DNA of 64,000 nt. Origin: Pseudomonas putida (GTDB taxonomy: Bacteria > Pseudomonadota > Gammaproteobacteria > Pseudomonadales > Pseudomonadaceae). Shown piece by piece: positions 33,870-42,860 of this stretch. The position numbers were made by a program, and so were the translations under genes. The notes below the pieces were generated by a model that was not told where the DNA came from, ran no database searches, and saw only the letters and a list, made by a program, of their open reading frames with translations. Each line of letters opens with the position of its first letter. The stretch's first letter is position 1. The stretch spans positions 2,423,501-2,487,500 of the forward strand of contig CP047152.1 in the NCBI GenBank assembly GCA_041879295.1. The letters run 5' to 3'.

Positions 33870-35328
33870 ACTGACTGCCTTTCAGGCACTGTTGCGCCAG
33901 CACGCCGTGGAACATCCTGACGCCGTGGCCGTCCAGGGAGATGCGCAGCGTTACACCTACCAGCAACTGCTTGACGAAGTCGAATCTCGCGCGGCCAGCC
34001 TGCGCAACCAACCTGCGGGAACCTTCGCCGTGGTGCTGGATAACGGGCCCGAAGCGCTATTCTGGGATCTGGCGGCGCTGTTCGCTGAACGTGCCAGTGT
34101 GATAGTGCCGTCGTTTTTCAGCGCAGCCCAGTTCCAGCACTGCTTGCAGCAAAGCGGAGTGACGGCGGTCGTGTGCGAGGCGCAGTGGGCTGATCAGCTC
34201 ACTGCGCTTGGCTTTGACCAGCAGGCACCAGCGAATGTCTGGCTGCGTGACAGTGTTGCCGCCCCGGCGCTGCCTGAGGGCACTGCCAAGATCACTTACA
34301 CCTCCGGTAGCACCGGCACGCCCAAAGGCGTGTGCCTGAGCGCTGAAATCATGCTGCGTGTGGCGCATGAGCTGGAGGCCGCCAGCCGCCCAGCCGAGCC
34401 GCAGCGATACCTGGCGGTACTGCCACTGGGGGTTTTGCTGGAAAACCTGGGCGTCTACGCCGCGCTCATGGCTGGCGCTTGTGTGCAGCTCTACCCGCAG
34501 CAGCAGTTGGGGATGGGAGGGGCAAGCCAGGTCGACTTCAAGCGCCTGCTGGGCGCAATCGCCCTCAGTGGTGCGCAGAGCCTGATCCTGGTGCCGCAGC
34601 TGCTGATGGGGTTGGTGACAGCGATCGAGCGTGGCCTGATGCGGGTCGGCCCACTGCGTTTGGTGGCGGTAGGCGGTGCTCGGGTATCGCCAAGCCTGCT
34701 CGCGCGGGCCGAGGCGGTCGGTTTGCCAGTGTTCGAAGGTTACGGCTTGTCCGAGTGCGCCTCGGTAGTGGCGCTCAATCGCACAGGGGCTGTACGCCCG
34801 GGGAGCGTTGGCAAGCCGTTGCCGCATGTGCAGGTGCGCATCGCCGAGGATGGCGAAGTTCTGGTGGCCGGCTCGATATTGCTGGGCTACCTGGGAGAGC
34901 CGCCTGTAACCGGGCAGTGGTGGGCAACAGGCGATGTAGGCCACCTCGATGAGGAGGGCTACCTGTATCTGGATGGCCGCAAGAAGCACCAGTTCATTAC
35001 CAGCTTCGGGCGCAACGTCAACCCGGAGTGGGTGGAAGCCGAGCTGAGCCAAAGTGGCGTGATCGCCCAGGCTTTCGTGCATGGCGAAGCCCTGCCAAAC
35101 AACCTTGCCTTGCTCTGGCCCCTGGATCCCGGCATCAGCGACGAGGCCATCGAACAGGCCGTACAGCAATGCAACGCGCGGTTGCCCGATTACGCCCGGG
35201 TACACGCCTGGCGCCGTTTACCTGTGCCTCTGAGCACGCTTGACGAAACCTTGACTGCCAATGGCCGCCCGCGACGTGAGGCGATCTTGCAGCGTTACCA
35301 CACCCTGTTATCCGACATCTCGTTGTGA
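33859..35328 (+). CDS. AMP-forming acyl ligase with altered A10 motif
   Basis: A 489-aa member of the adenylate-forming superfamily. P-loop Tyr-Thr-Ser-Gly-Ser-Thr-Gly-Thr-Pro-Lys-Gly, Tyr-Gly-Leu-Ser-Glu, and Thr-Gly-Asp-Val-Gly-His with Asp-Gly-Arg-Lys-Lys are intact. In the A10 motif the usual catalytic Lys (Asn-Gly-Lys) is Arg (Thr-Ala-Asn-Gly-Arg-Pro-Arg-Arg), so activation chemistry may be changed or slow. It should activate a carboxylic acid for the operon's product; no carrier protein is encoded next to it, so CoA or direct transfer is possible. Confidence 0.88.
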   Translation: MRHELTAFQALLRQHAVEHPDAVAVQGDAQRYTYQQLLDEVESRAASLRNQPAGTFAVVLDNGPEALFWDLAALFAERASVIVPSFFSAAQFQHCLQQSGVTAVVCEAQWADQLTALGFDQQAPANVWLRDSVAAPALPEGTAKITYTSGSTGTPKGVCLSAEIMLRVAHELEAASRPAEPQRYLAVLPLGVLLENLGVYAALMAGACVQLYPQQQLGMGGASQVDFKRLLGAIALSGAQSLILVPQLLMGLVTAIERGLMRVGPLRLVAVGGARVSPSLLARAEAVGLPVFEGYGLSECASVVALNRTGAVRPGSVGKPLPHVQVRIAEDGEVLVAGSILLGYLGEPPVTGQWWATGDVGHLDEEGYLYLDGRKKHQFITSFGRNVNPEWVEAELSQSGVIAQAFVHGEALPNNLALLWPLDPGISDEAIEQAVQQCNARLPDYARVHAWRRLPVPLSTLDETLTANGRPRREAILQRYHTLLSDISL

Positions 35329-35336
35329 GGTTCACA

Positions 35337-36017
35337 ATGTCCTTTTTCGACACCCTGCAAGTACAAACCGCCCAAGAGCGTCAGGCGCTGTTCGCCGTAC
35401 CGGTGATCCGCGAGGCCCTGGCCGGCCAGGTCAGCCTGGACAGCTACGTCGCGTTCCTGACTCAGGCTTATTACCATGTGCGCCATACCGTGCCGCTGAT
35501 GATGGCCTGTGGGGCACGATTGCCGCTACGGCTGGAGTGGCTGCGCGGCGCGGTCTGCGAATACATCGAGGAGGAATACGGCCACGAACAGTGGATCCTC
35601 AACGACATCAAAGCGTGCGGCGGTGACTGGGAGGCCGTGCGCGATGGCCAGCCGGTGCAATCCATCGAGCTGATGGTTGCCTACCTGTACGACTTGATCG
35701 CACGCGGCAACCCGGTCGGGTTGTTCGGCATGGTCAACGTGCTCGAAGGCACCAGCATCGCCCTGGCCACCCAGGCGGCGGGCGTCATCCAGAACACATT
35801 GGCACTGCCAGACCAGGCGTTCAGCTACCTTAGCTCGCACGGTGCGCTCGATCAGGACCACATGGTGACCTACAAACAGTTGATGGACCGTCTCGACGAT
35901 GCCGGTGACCAGCAGGCCGTCCTCCACGCGGCCAAGGTCGTCTACCGCTTGTATACCGAGATGTTCCAGGGCTTGCCGCGTGCCGGGCAGCAAGAGGTGC
36001 ACCATGCGTTTGGCTGA
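35337..36017 (+). CDS. Haem-oxygenase-fold (TenA/PqqC-like) metalloenzyme
   Basis: A 226-aa all-helical protein of the TenA/PqqC/iron-containing redox enzyme superfamily. Candidate iron ligands are visible: Glu/His in Glu-Glu-Glu-Tyr-Gly-His-Glu, Glu in Asn-Val-Leu-Glu-Gly-Thr, and Asp/His in Asp-Gln-Asp-His-Met. Relatives include diiron oxidases such as UndA that act on fatty acids. The ATG at 35337 is 8 bp after the ligase stop. It overlaps the following SDR gene by 14 bp. Likely an oxidase in the operon's pathway (inference). Confidence 0.8.
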   Translation: MSFFDTLQVQTAQERQALFAVPVIREALAGQVSLDSYVAFLTQAYYHVRHTVPLMMACGARLPLRLEWLRGAVCEYIEEEYGHEQWILNDIKACGGDWEAVRDGQPVQSIELMVAYLYDLIARGNPVGLFGMVNVLEGTSIALATQAAGVIQNTLALPDQAFSYLSSHGALDQDHMVTYKQLMDRLDDAGDQQAVLHAAKVVYRLYTEMFQGLPRAGQQEVHHAFG

Positions 36018-36810
36018 GTCCGTGGTGATCCTCACCGGCGCCAGTGGGGGCATAGGCCTGGAGTTGGCTGAACAGCTCTGCGCTGCCGGTGCCCAGGTGT
36101 TGGCGGTCAGCCGGCATATGGGCAAGCTGGCTGGCCTGATGAACCGGTACCCCGACCGGCTGCGCTGGCAGGAAGCCGACCTGCGCAGCCAGTCAGGGCG
36201 CGAACACGTCATCGAGCGGGCACGCGAGATGGGGGCTGTCAATGTGCTGATCAACGCGGCTGGCGTGAATCGCTTCGCTCTGCTCGACCAGCTGGATGAG
36301 CATGCGCTGGACGAGCTATTGGACATCAATCTGAAGGCGCCTTTGCAACTGACACGCGCCTGCCTGCCGTTGCTGCGCGCTCAGCCCAAGGCGTTGGTGG
36401 TCAATGTCGGGTCAACCTATGGCTCGATCGGCTACCCCGGCTACGCCACCTACTGCGCCAGCAAGTTTGCGCTGCGTGGTTTTTCGGAAGCGCTGCGCCG
36501 CGAGTTGGCCGATACCACGGTGAACGTGCTGTATGCCGCCCCACGGGCAACCCGTACAACGATGAACAGCAGCGCCGCGACTGCGCTCAATCAAGCGCTG
36601 AAAGTTGGCATGGACGACCCTGCGGACGTCGCTCGTGCTGTGCTTCAGGCGGTGCAATCCGAGCGCACCGAGCTTTATCTGGGGTGGCCGGAAAAGCTCT
36701 TCGTGCGTATCAACGGCATGTTGCCGGGCATGGTCGATCGCGCACTGCGCAAGCAACTGCCTGTCATTCGCCGCTATATCGGCAGCCATTCCAAGGAGTC
36801 GAACAAATGA
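36004..36810 (+). CDS. Short-chain dehydrogenase of the hemolysin-family operon
   Basis: A 268-aa classical SDR: cofactor motif Gly-Ala-Ser-Gly-Gly-Ile-Gly, Asn-Ala-Ala-Gly, catalytic Ser in Val-Gly-Ser-Thr-Tyr and Tyr-x-x-x-Lys as Tyr-Cys-Ala-Ser-Lys. The ATG at 36004 overlaps the previous gene. The C-terminal Leu-Gly-Trp-Pro-Glu-Lys resembles SDRs that act on long-chain or keto substrates. It should reduce or oxidise an intermediate in the pathway. Confidence 0.87.
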   Translation: MRLAESVVILTGASGGIGLELAEQLCAAGAQVLAVSRHMGKLAGLMNRYPDRLRWQEADLRSQSGREHVIERAREMGAVNVLINAAGVNRFALLDQLDEHALDELLDINLKAPLQLTRACLPLLRAQPKALVVNVGSTYGSIGYPGYATYCASKFALRGFSEALRRELADTTVNVLYAAPRATRTTMNSSAATALNQALKVGMDDPADVARAVLQAVQSERTELYLGWPEKLFVRINGMLPGMVDRALRKQLPVIRRYIGSHSKESNK

Positions 36811-37448
36811 AGCGTCTGTTCATTGCCAGCTTGCTGGCATTCGCACCCTTCACCTGGGCTTTGGACCAGGCAGGCAGCCAGCGCCTGAGCGATTTGCAGC
36901 AGCGCTGGGCGCAGATTCAGTACCAAATGCCCAAGGACAAGCGTGCCGACGCCTTCGAAAAGCTGGCAGGCGATGCAGCAACATTTGTTCATCAGTATCC
37001 CGGCACACCTGAACCCTTGATCTGGGAGGGCATCATCAACAGCAGTTGGGCGGGGGCGACGGGTGGCCTCAGTGCACTGGGCAAGGTCAAGGCGGCGAAA
37101 GCCAGCCTGGAGCAGGCCATGAAGCTGGAGCCCAACGCGCTGCAAGGTTCGGCCTACACCAGCCTGGGTACGCTGTATGATCAGGTGCCAGGCTGGCCTA
37201 TCGGTTTCGGTGATACCGAAATGGCCGACAAGATGCTGCGCAAAGCCTTGCAGATCAACCCCAACGGTATCGACAGCAACTATTTCTGGGCTGATCATCT
37301 GTATCGGCAGAAGCGCTACCCTGAAGCTACCGCAGCCCTGCAGAAAGCCTTGCAGGCACCGCCCCGGCCGGGGCGTGAGTTGGCTGACCAGGGCCGGCGT
37401 GCCGATATCGATGCTTTACTCAAGGCCATCAAGGACAAACAGGACTGA
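36807..37448 (+). CDS. Secreted TPR protein
   Basis: A 213-aa protein with a cleavable signal peptide (cut near residue 18, Thr-Trp-Ala) and tetratricopeptide-like helix pairs from about residue 90 onward. The periplasm is the expected location. The start overlaps the SDR stop (ATGA). Just before the two-component genes; it could bind the sensor's input domain or the operon product in the periplasm. Confidence 0.8.
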   Translation: MKRLFIASLLAFAPFTWALDQAGSQRLSDLQQRWAQIQYQMPKDKRADAFEKLAGDAATFVHQYPGTPEPLIWEGIINSSWAGATGGLSALGKVKAAKASLEQAMKLEPNALQGSAYTSLGTLYDQVPGWPIGFGDTEMADKMLRKALQINPNGIDSNYFWADHLYRQKRYPEATAALQKALQAPPRPGRELADQGRRADIDALLKAIKDKQD

Positions 37449-37450
37449 AC

Positions 37451-38113
37451 ATGCGGCTGTTGCTGGTTGAGGATGACATTGCACTGGGGGAGGGGATTTG
37501 CGACGGCTTACGCCAGGAGGGGTACACCCTCGACTGGTTGTGTGACGGTGTCAGTGGCTTGCATGCGCTGCAACACGAGACCTTCGACCTGCTGATCCTG
37601 GATCTTGGATTGCCCCGTATGGATGGCATCGAGCTACTCAGGCGATTACGCGCAGGCGGCGACAGCTTGCCGGTGCTGATCCTCACCGCGCGGGATGCTC
37701 TCGATGATCGCATTGCCGGCCTGGATGCCGGCGCCGATGATTACCTGGTCAAGCCTTTCGACCTCAACGAGCTCAAGGCGCGCTTGCGCGCCTTGCTGCG
37801 GCGCAGCGTAGGGCGCGCCAAGGTGCTGATCGAGCATGCCGGGGTCAGCCTGGACCCGGCCACCCAGCAAGTGCACTACAATGGCGTCGAAGTTGTGCTC
37901 ACCCCCAAAGAGTATGTGCTGCTGCATGAGTTGCTGGCACATCCCGGCAAGGTATTCACGCGTGAACGCCTGACTCAACTGCTGTATGGCTGGGATGAAG
38001 AGCCGGAGAGCAACACGCTGGAGGTGAACATCTACCACCTGCGCAAGAAGCTGTTCAACGGCCTGATTCGCACGGTGCGCGGCATTGGCTATCTGGTCGA
38101 GGTCAAGGCATGA
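37451..38113 (+). CDS. OmpR-family response regulator (QseB/PmrA-like)
   Basis: A 220-aa regulator: receiver domain with phospho-Asp in Leu-Ile-Leu-Asp-Leu-Gly-Leu-Pro-Arg-Met-Asp-Gly and Lys in Leu-Val-Lys-Pro-Phe-Asp, then an OmpR winged helix (Leu-Thr-Pro-Lys-Glu-Tyr, Gly-Ile-Gly-Tyr-Leu-Val). Starts 2 bp after the TPR gene and overlaps the kinase gene (ATGA). Family resemblance is to QseB/PmrA. The tandem 11-bp repeats at 33126-33144 are a likely target. Confidence 0.92.
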   Translation: MRLLLVEDDIALGEGICDGLRQEGYTLDWLCDGVSGLHALQHETFDLLILDLGLPRMDGIELLRRLRAGGDSLPVLILTARDALDDRIAGLDAGADDYLVKPFDLNELKARLRALLRRSVGRAKVLIEHAGVSLDPATQQVHYNGVEVVLTPKEYVLLHELLAHPGKVFTRERLTQLLYGWDEEPESNTLEVNIYHLRKKLFNGLIRTVRGIGYLVEVKA

Positions 38114-39474
38114 GCTCGCTACGCCAGCGTACGCTGTGGCGTGTGATGCTCTTGCTGCTACTCGGCACCGGCCTGCTTGCGCTCTATAACTACCATGACA
38201 GCAGCCACGAAATTAACGAGGTGTATGACGCGCATCTCGCCCAGAATGCGCGTTTGCTGCAAGGCGTCATGAGCATGCCGGTACAAGAGGGCTCGCGTGA
38301 GGCGCTGTATCAGGCCTTCAACGATGCCTTGGGCAAAGCGGGGCGGCACCAGGTGGGCCACCCTTACGAAAGCAAGCTGGCGTTCCAGGTCTGGGGTGAA
38401 GGCATGGCATTGCTGGTACATACACCCAGTGCGCCGTCAATTGACCCACCACCCACTGCTCCAGGGTTCTACGACTTTTCCAGTGGTGGTGAACAATGGC
38501 GCGGTTTCGTTTTGCCGGTGCCGGAAAAACACTGGCTTATCTGGGTGGGTGAGCGTGATGATGTGCGCTACGACCTGATCGACCGCATCGTTCGCCACAC
38601 GCTGTTCCCGTTCCTGCTTGGCAGCCTGGCATTGGCACTGCTGGTGTGGGCTGCGATCGGCTGGGGGCTACGGCCACTGCAGAACATGGCCAATGTCATC
38701 CGCAGGCGCCATGCCGATTCGCTGGAGCCGCTGCAACTGGTACCGCTTCCCACTGAACTGGAGCCCATGCAGGCGGCCATCAATCGCCTGCTGGCGCAAA
38801 TCGACGATCTGCTGCGACGTGAACATCGCTTCATTGCCGATGCTGCCCACGAAATGCGTACGCCTCTGGCCGTACTGCGGCTGCACGCGCAGAACGCGCT
38901 GGCCGCCAGCAATGATGCCGAGCGCGAGAAAGCCTTGGGCTTTCTTGTGGGCGGGGTCGATAGGCTGACACGGGTGGTCAACCAGTTGCTGACATTGGCC
39001 CGCGTTGAGCCAAAACTGGGGCAGCGAGCCAGCACCCGGGTCGACCTTGCCGAAGTCGTCACCGAAACCCTGGCTGAACTGGCGCCATGGATACTGGACC
39101 GTGGCCTGGAACCCTCGCTGGACATCGACGAAGGGGACCACCACCTGCAGATCGACGCTGGCGCGCTGGGCATTGCGCTACAGAACCTTGTGTCCAACGC
39201 GGTAGAACACTCACCGCCTGGTGGGCGCATAGCCGTGTCACTGCGGCGCCTGGACAGCAGCGTCGAACTGGTCGTCGAGGATGAAGGGACGGGTATCGAT
39301 GAGGAGAGCCTGTCCCGTGTATTCGAACGCTTTTATAGCCGCAATAGCCCAAATGGTGCTGGCCTCGGGCTCTCCATCGTCGCTACCATCATCGGCCGCA
39401 TGGGTGGGCAGGTACGTCTTGAAAACAGATCGGCTGGCGGGCTGGCCGCTACCCTGTCGTTTCCACTGTCTTGA
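38110..39474 (+). CDS. Membrane sensor histidine kinase (QseC/PmrB-like)
   Basis: A 454-aa kinase with two membrane segments (about 12-29 and 160-185) flanking a periplasmic domain of about 130 residues, then HAMP, HisKA (Ala-Ala-His-Glu-Met-Arg-Thr-Pro-Leu), and HATPase with Asn box and Gly-Ala-Gly-Leu-Gly-Leu-Ser. Partner of the response regulator just upstream. The periplasmic domain is where the operon's product or a related cue could be read. Confidence 0.92.
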   Translation: MSSLRQRTLWRVMLLLLLGTGLLALYNYHDSSHEINEVYDAHLAQNARLLQGVMSMPVQEGSREALYQAFNDALGKAGRHQVGHPYESKLAFQVWGEGMALLVHTPSAPSIDPPPTAPGFYDFSSGGEQWRGFVLPVPEKHWLIWVGERDDVRYDLIDRIVRHTLFPFLLGSLALALLVWAAIGWGLRPLQNMANVIRRRHADSLEPLQLVPLPTELEPMQAAINRLLAQIDDLLRREHRFIADAAHEMRTPLAVLRLHAQNALAASNDAEREKALGFLVGGVDRLTRVVNQLLTLARVEPKLGQRASTRVDLAEVVTETLAELAPWILDRGLEPSLDIDEGDHHLQIDAGALGIALQNLVSNAVEHSPPGGRIAVSLRRLDSSVELVVEDEGTGIDEESLSRVFERFYSRNSPNGAGLGLSIVATIIGRMGGQVRLENRSAGGLAATLSFPLS

Positions 39475-39486
39475 ACCGAGGTTGCT

Positions 39487-40188
39487 TCAGATTGATCGCT
39501 GATTGACCCGCTCAGATAGCTGCTCGGCGCTTTCCTTGCGTTCTGAATATCGGTCCACCAGGAATGCCTGACGGTCGCGTAGCAGGACGGTGAACTTCAC
39601 CAGCTCCTCCATGACATCAACCACCCGATCGTAGTAGGGCGATGGCTTCATCCGTCCGGCGTCGTCGAACTCCAGATAAGCCTTGGGAACCGAAGACTGG
39701 TTCGGGATGGTGAACATCCGCATCCAGCGGCCCAGCACGCGCAACTGGTTGACCACGTTGAACGACTGCGAGCCGCCGCACACCTGCATCACGGCCAGGG
39801 TCTTGCCTTGGGTGGGACGCAGCGCACCCAGCGCCAAGGGAATCCAGTCAATCTGTGCCTTGAACACCGCCGACATCGCCCCATGGCGCTCCGGCGAGCA
39901 CCACACCTGGCCTTCTGACCACTGCACCAGGTCACGCAGCTCCTGCACTTTGGGATGCTCTACGGGTACTTCGTCAGGCAGCGGCAGGCCCGACGGGTCG
40001 AAGGTGCGGGTTTCGGCACCGAGGTGCTCCAGTAGGCGTGCGGCTTCTTCTACCAGCAAGCGACTGAAGGAGCGTTCTCGGGTAGACCCGTACAGCAGCA
40101 GGATACGTGGTTTGTGTTCGCTGGTCGGGGTTGCCGAAGGTGGCAGGTCGAACAGCGTGAGGTCGAGGTTAGGCAGTTGCTCGGACAT
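39487..40188 (-). CDS. arsH: ArsH, NADPH-dependent FMN reductase / organoarsenical oxidase
   Basis: A 233-aa flavodoxin-like flavoprotein. FMN-binding [12 protein letters not shown] and Ser-Pro-Glu-Arg-His-Gly-Ala-Met-Ser are present. ArsH oxidises trivalent organoarsenicals. The ATG at 40188 gives the family length; the longer open frame upstream reads into arsC. Last gene of the ars operon. Confidence 0.92.
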   Translation of the reverse strand: MSEQLPNLDLTLFDLPPSATPTSEHKPRILLLYGSTRERSFSRLLVEEAARLLEHLGAETRTFDPSGLPLPDEVPVEHPKVQELRDLVQWSEGQVWCSPERHGAMSAVFKAQIDWIPLALGALRPTQGKTLAVMQVCGGSQSFNVVNQLRVLGRWMRMFTIPNQSSVPKAYLEFDDAGRMKPSPYYDRVVDVMEELVKFTVLLRDRQAFLVDRYSERKESAEQLSERVNQRSI

Positions 40189-40201
40189 GTATTTTTCCTG
40201 T

Positions 40202-40672
40202 TCAAAGCGAGCCGATGCGATCCAGCGCGTGCTTGAGCTGCGCGCGGTCGAGTTGATCGAACGGCAGTGCGAAGAAGGCCTGGCAGCGAGATTCGATGCG
40301 GGCCAGTGTGGCCCGGAACGCCGCATCGACCGAAGCTTCGTCACCCACGACATCGGACGGGTCTTCCAGCCCCCAATGCGACTTCAGCGCAGGGCCGAAA
40401 TACACCGGGCAGGCTTCGCCCGCGGCCTTGTCGCAGACGGTGATGACGATGTCAGGCGGGTTGCCCTCGAACGCATCGTTGCCTTTGCTGCTCAGGCCCT
40501 TGGTCGAGATATTGGCTTGCTGCAACGTGCTCAGGCTGCGTGGCAACACCTGGCCCTTGGGGAAGCTGCCAGAGCTGACCGCCTCGAAACCGGGCGGTGC
40601 CAGGTGGTTGAACATTGCTTCGGAAAGGATGCTGCGGCAGCTGTTGGCCGTGCACATGAACAGGACTCGCAT
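40202..40672 (-). CDS. arsC: ArsC arsenate reductase (low-molecular-weight phosphatase type)
   Basis: A 156-aa arsenate reductase. Active-site P-loop Cys7-Thr-Ala-Asn-Ser-Cys-Arg13 (Cys-x5-Arg) and a second cysteine pair in [11 protein letters not shown], as in thioredoxin-coupled enzymes. Reduces arsenate to arsenite for export by ArsB. Sits between arsB and arsH. Confidence 0.93.
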   Translation of the reverse strand: MRVLFMCTANSCRSILSEAMFNHLAPPGFEAVSSGSFPKGQVLPRSLSTLQQANISTKGLSSKGNDAFEGNPPDIVITVCDKAAGEACPVYFGPALKSHWGLEDPSDVVGDEASVDAAFRATLARIESRCQAFFALPFDQLDRAQLKHALDRIGSL

Positions 40673-40700
40673 GGAGGGCTCCTCCGCTGGGTGGCGAACG

Positions 40701-41984
40701 TCAGAGGCTCAGGCGCAGTGCCAGAGCAGAAAGGGTGATCAGCAAAACCGGTACCGTGAGCAGCAGGCCGACCTTGAAGTAGTAACCCCAGGTGATGCGC
40801 ATGCCTTTACGCGCCAGCACATGCAGCCAAAGCAGCGTGGCGAGGCTGCCGATCGGGGTGATTTTCGGGCCAAGGTCGCAGCCGATGACATTGGCGTAGA
40901 TCATCGCCTCACGTACCAGGCCCTCTGCGCCGCTGGCCTGGATCGACAATGCGCCGATCAGCACGCTGGGCATGTTGTTCATGACTGAGGACAGCAGCGC
41001 GGAGATCAACCCGGTGCCAATGGCCGCGCTCCACAGTCCCTGCCCGGCAAGCCAGTCCAGCAGATGGGTGAGCATGTCCGTAAGGCCGGCGTTCTTCAGG
41101 CCGTACACCACCAGGTACATGCCCAGAGAAAAGATCACCACCTGCCACGGCGCTTCCCGCAGCACGCGACGGGTTGAGATGCGGTGACCACGAGCGGCCA
41201 CGGCAAAGAGGATTGCGGCGCAGACGGCGGCCACCGCACTGATCGGGATGCCCAGAGGTTCCAGTACGAACAGGCCTGCAAGCAACACCAGCAGCACCCA
41301 CCAACCGACTTTGAAGGTGGCGTGGTCATGAATTGCCTCGCTCGGCGCCTTCAGCGCATCGAGCGCGTACTGCTTGGGGATATCACGACGGAAAAACAGA
41401 AAAAGCACCAGCAGGGTGGTCGCCACGCTGGCGATATTCACCGGCACCATCACCGATGCGTATTCGGCGAAGCCCAGGCCGAAGTAGTCGGCGGAGACGA
41501 TGTTGACCAGGTTGGAAACCACCAGCGGCAGGCTTGCCGTGTCGGCAATGAAGCCTGCTGCCATGACAAAGGCCAGTGTCGCAGCAGGTGAGAAGCGCAG
41601 CGCGAGCAGCATCGACATGACGATGGGGGTGAGGATCAGCGCCGCACCGTCGTTGGCGAACAGGGCCGATACAGCGGCGCCGAGCAGTACGCAGAAGGCG
41701 AACAGGCGGTAGCCACCGCCGTTTGCCCAGCGCGCCACATGCAATGCGGCCCATTCGAAGAAACCTGCCTCATCCAGCAGCAAGCTGATGATGATGATCG
41801 CGATGAACGTGGCGGTGGCGTTCCAGACAATGGCCCATACGACAGGGATGTCATGCAGCGAAACCACGCCTGTAGCCAGGGCAATGAGGGCGCCTAGCGC
41901 GGCGCTCCAGCCAACCCCGAGCCCCTTGGGCTGCCAGATGACCAATATGAGGGTGAATACGAAGACAGCAATGGCGGGCAGCAT
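40701..41984 (-). CDS. arsB: ArsB arsenite efflux transporter
   Basis: A 427-aa inner-membrane carrier with about twelve segments, of the ArsB/NhaD type. Contains [12 protein letters not shown] and Gly-Cys-Asp-Leu-Gly-Pro-Lys, typical of ArsB. No ArsA ATPase nearby, so it works as a proton antiporter. Second gene of the operon after arsR. Confidence 0.94.
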   Translation of the reverse strand: MLPAIAVFVFTLILVIWQPKGLGVGWSAALGALIALATGVVSLHDIPVVWAIVWNATATFIAIIIISLLLDEAGFFEWAALHVARWANGGGYRLFAFCVLLGAAVSALFANDGAALILTPIVMSMLLALRFSPAATLAFVMAAGFIADTASLPLVVSNLVNIVSADYFGLGFAEYASVMVPVNIASVATTLLVLFLFFRRDIPKQYALDALKAPSEAIHDHATFKVGWWVLLVLLAGLFVLEPLGIPISAVAAVCAAILFAVAARGHRISTRRVLREAPWQVVIFSLGMYLVVYGLKNAGLTDMLTHLLDWLAGQGLWSAAIGTGLISALLSSVMNNMPSVLIGALSIQASGAEGLVREAMIYANVIGCDLGPKITPIGSLATLLWLHVLARKGMRITWGYYFKVGLLLTVPVLLITLSALALRLSL

Positions 41985-42005
41985 GAATATCTCGCTTGGT
42001 GATGA

Positions 42006-42353
42006 TCAGCAGCAGGCCGAATCACGAACGGGGCGGCCGTCCATGTTCTTCAGCCGAAGGGCGTTGTCTGCCAGCCATTGCGAATTGGCTTGCAAGGTGA
42101 CCTGCAGCATCTCGTGAACCCAGGAAGGCAGCTCCGGATTCAAGCGGTAATACACCCACTGGCCCTGACGGCGGTCCAGCAGCATGCCATTGCTGCGCAG
42201 TTGTGCCAGGTGGCGACTGATCTTGGGCTGGCTGTCGTCCAGCGCGCACATCAGTTCGCAGACGCACAGTTCGCCCAGGCTGGCGATAAGCAGGGTGGCG
42301 CGAGCGCGGGTTTCGTCAGAGAGGCTCTTGAAGACATCGGGCGGGGTGATCAT
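42006..42353 (-). CDS. arsR: ArsR arsenite-responsive repressor
   Basis: A 115-aa ArsR/SmtB winged-helix repressor. The metalloid site is Glu-Leu-Cys-Val-Cys-Glu-Leu at the recognition helix region, and the chain ends in Cys-Cys, offering a further thiol pair. First gene of arsRBCH. An inverted repeat just upstream (42367-42400) is a probable operator. Confidence 0.93.
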   Translation of the reverse strand: MITPPDVFKSLSDETRARATLLIASLGELCVCELMCALDDSQPKISRHLAQLRSNGMLLDRRQGQWVYYRLNPELPSWVHEMLQVTLQANSQWLADNALRLKNMDGRPVRDSACC

Positions 42354-42366
42354 GGGTGTGCCTGCA

Positions 42367-42400
42367 CATATGGAAAGCCGAATATACGTATTACCATATG
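42367..42400. promoter_or_regulatory. Probable ArsR operator
   Basis: Arms CATATGG (42367-42373) and CCATATG (42394-42400) face each other, with an inner ATACGTAT dyad at 42384-42391. It starts 14 bp before the arsR start codon. AT-rich dyads of this kind are typical ArsR sites and would repress the operon in the absence of arsenite. Confidence 0.65.
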
Positions 42401-42567
42401 TTCAGGCAAGCATTCTTGGGCGTGGGCGCATGCAGCCCAGCATGGCCATGGCCCCTCCCGTCGACAAAAGCAGGGTTTTGGCAGGCTTCAGGCCCTGATG
42501 GCAATGCAGGGTGTATAGTGCCTGCTCGGGTGACTGTCGTTCAGTGGCTCATAACCGAGATGCCAAC

Positions 42568-42741
42568 ATGTCCCAGACGTACCCCAACGCCGCCCAAAAA
42601 GCCCATGTGCGCATCTGCGAGCAGGTCGAGGCCTTCCTTCAGCATGGCGGCCGCATTCAGCAGGTAGCGATCGGTGTCACCGGTTACTCTGAAGGTGTCT
42701 CCAGGGCGCAATGGAAAAAAGGGCGCACTGCAAAGCCTTGA
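42568..42741 (+). CDS. Small conserved-looking protein of unknown function
   Basis: A 57-aa protein diverging from the ars operon. The ATG at 42568 follows an AACCGAGA stretch. It is basic at its C-terminus (Trp-Lys-Lys-Gly-Arg). No recognised family; its position opposite arsR may mean only a shared promoter region. Confidence 0.55.
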   Translation: MSQTYPNAAQKAHVRICEQVEAFLQHGGRIQQVAIGVTGYSEGVSRAQWKKGRTAKP

Positions 42742-42860
42742 GAATGCCGGCAGCCGCCGTGAAACGTTCCTTTCAGGTAATGGTTCACGGCTTGTGCATT
42801 CGCGAAGCGGAGTACGGGGTGGTCATGAAAGCTGAGCCTTGCCTCGGAACCGGAACGCTA

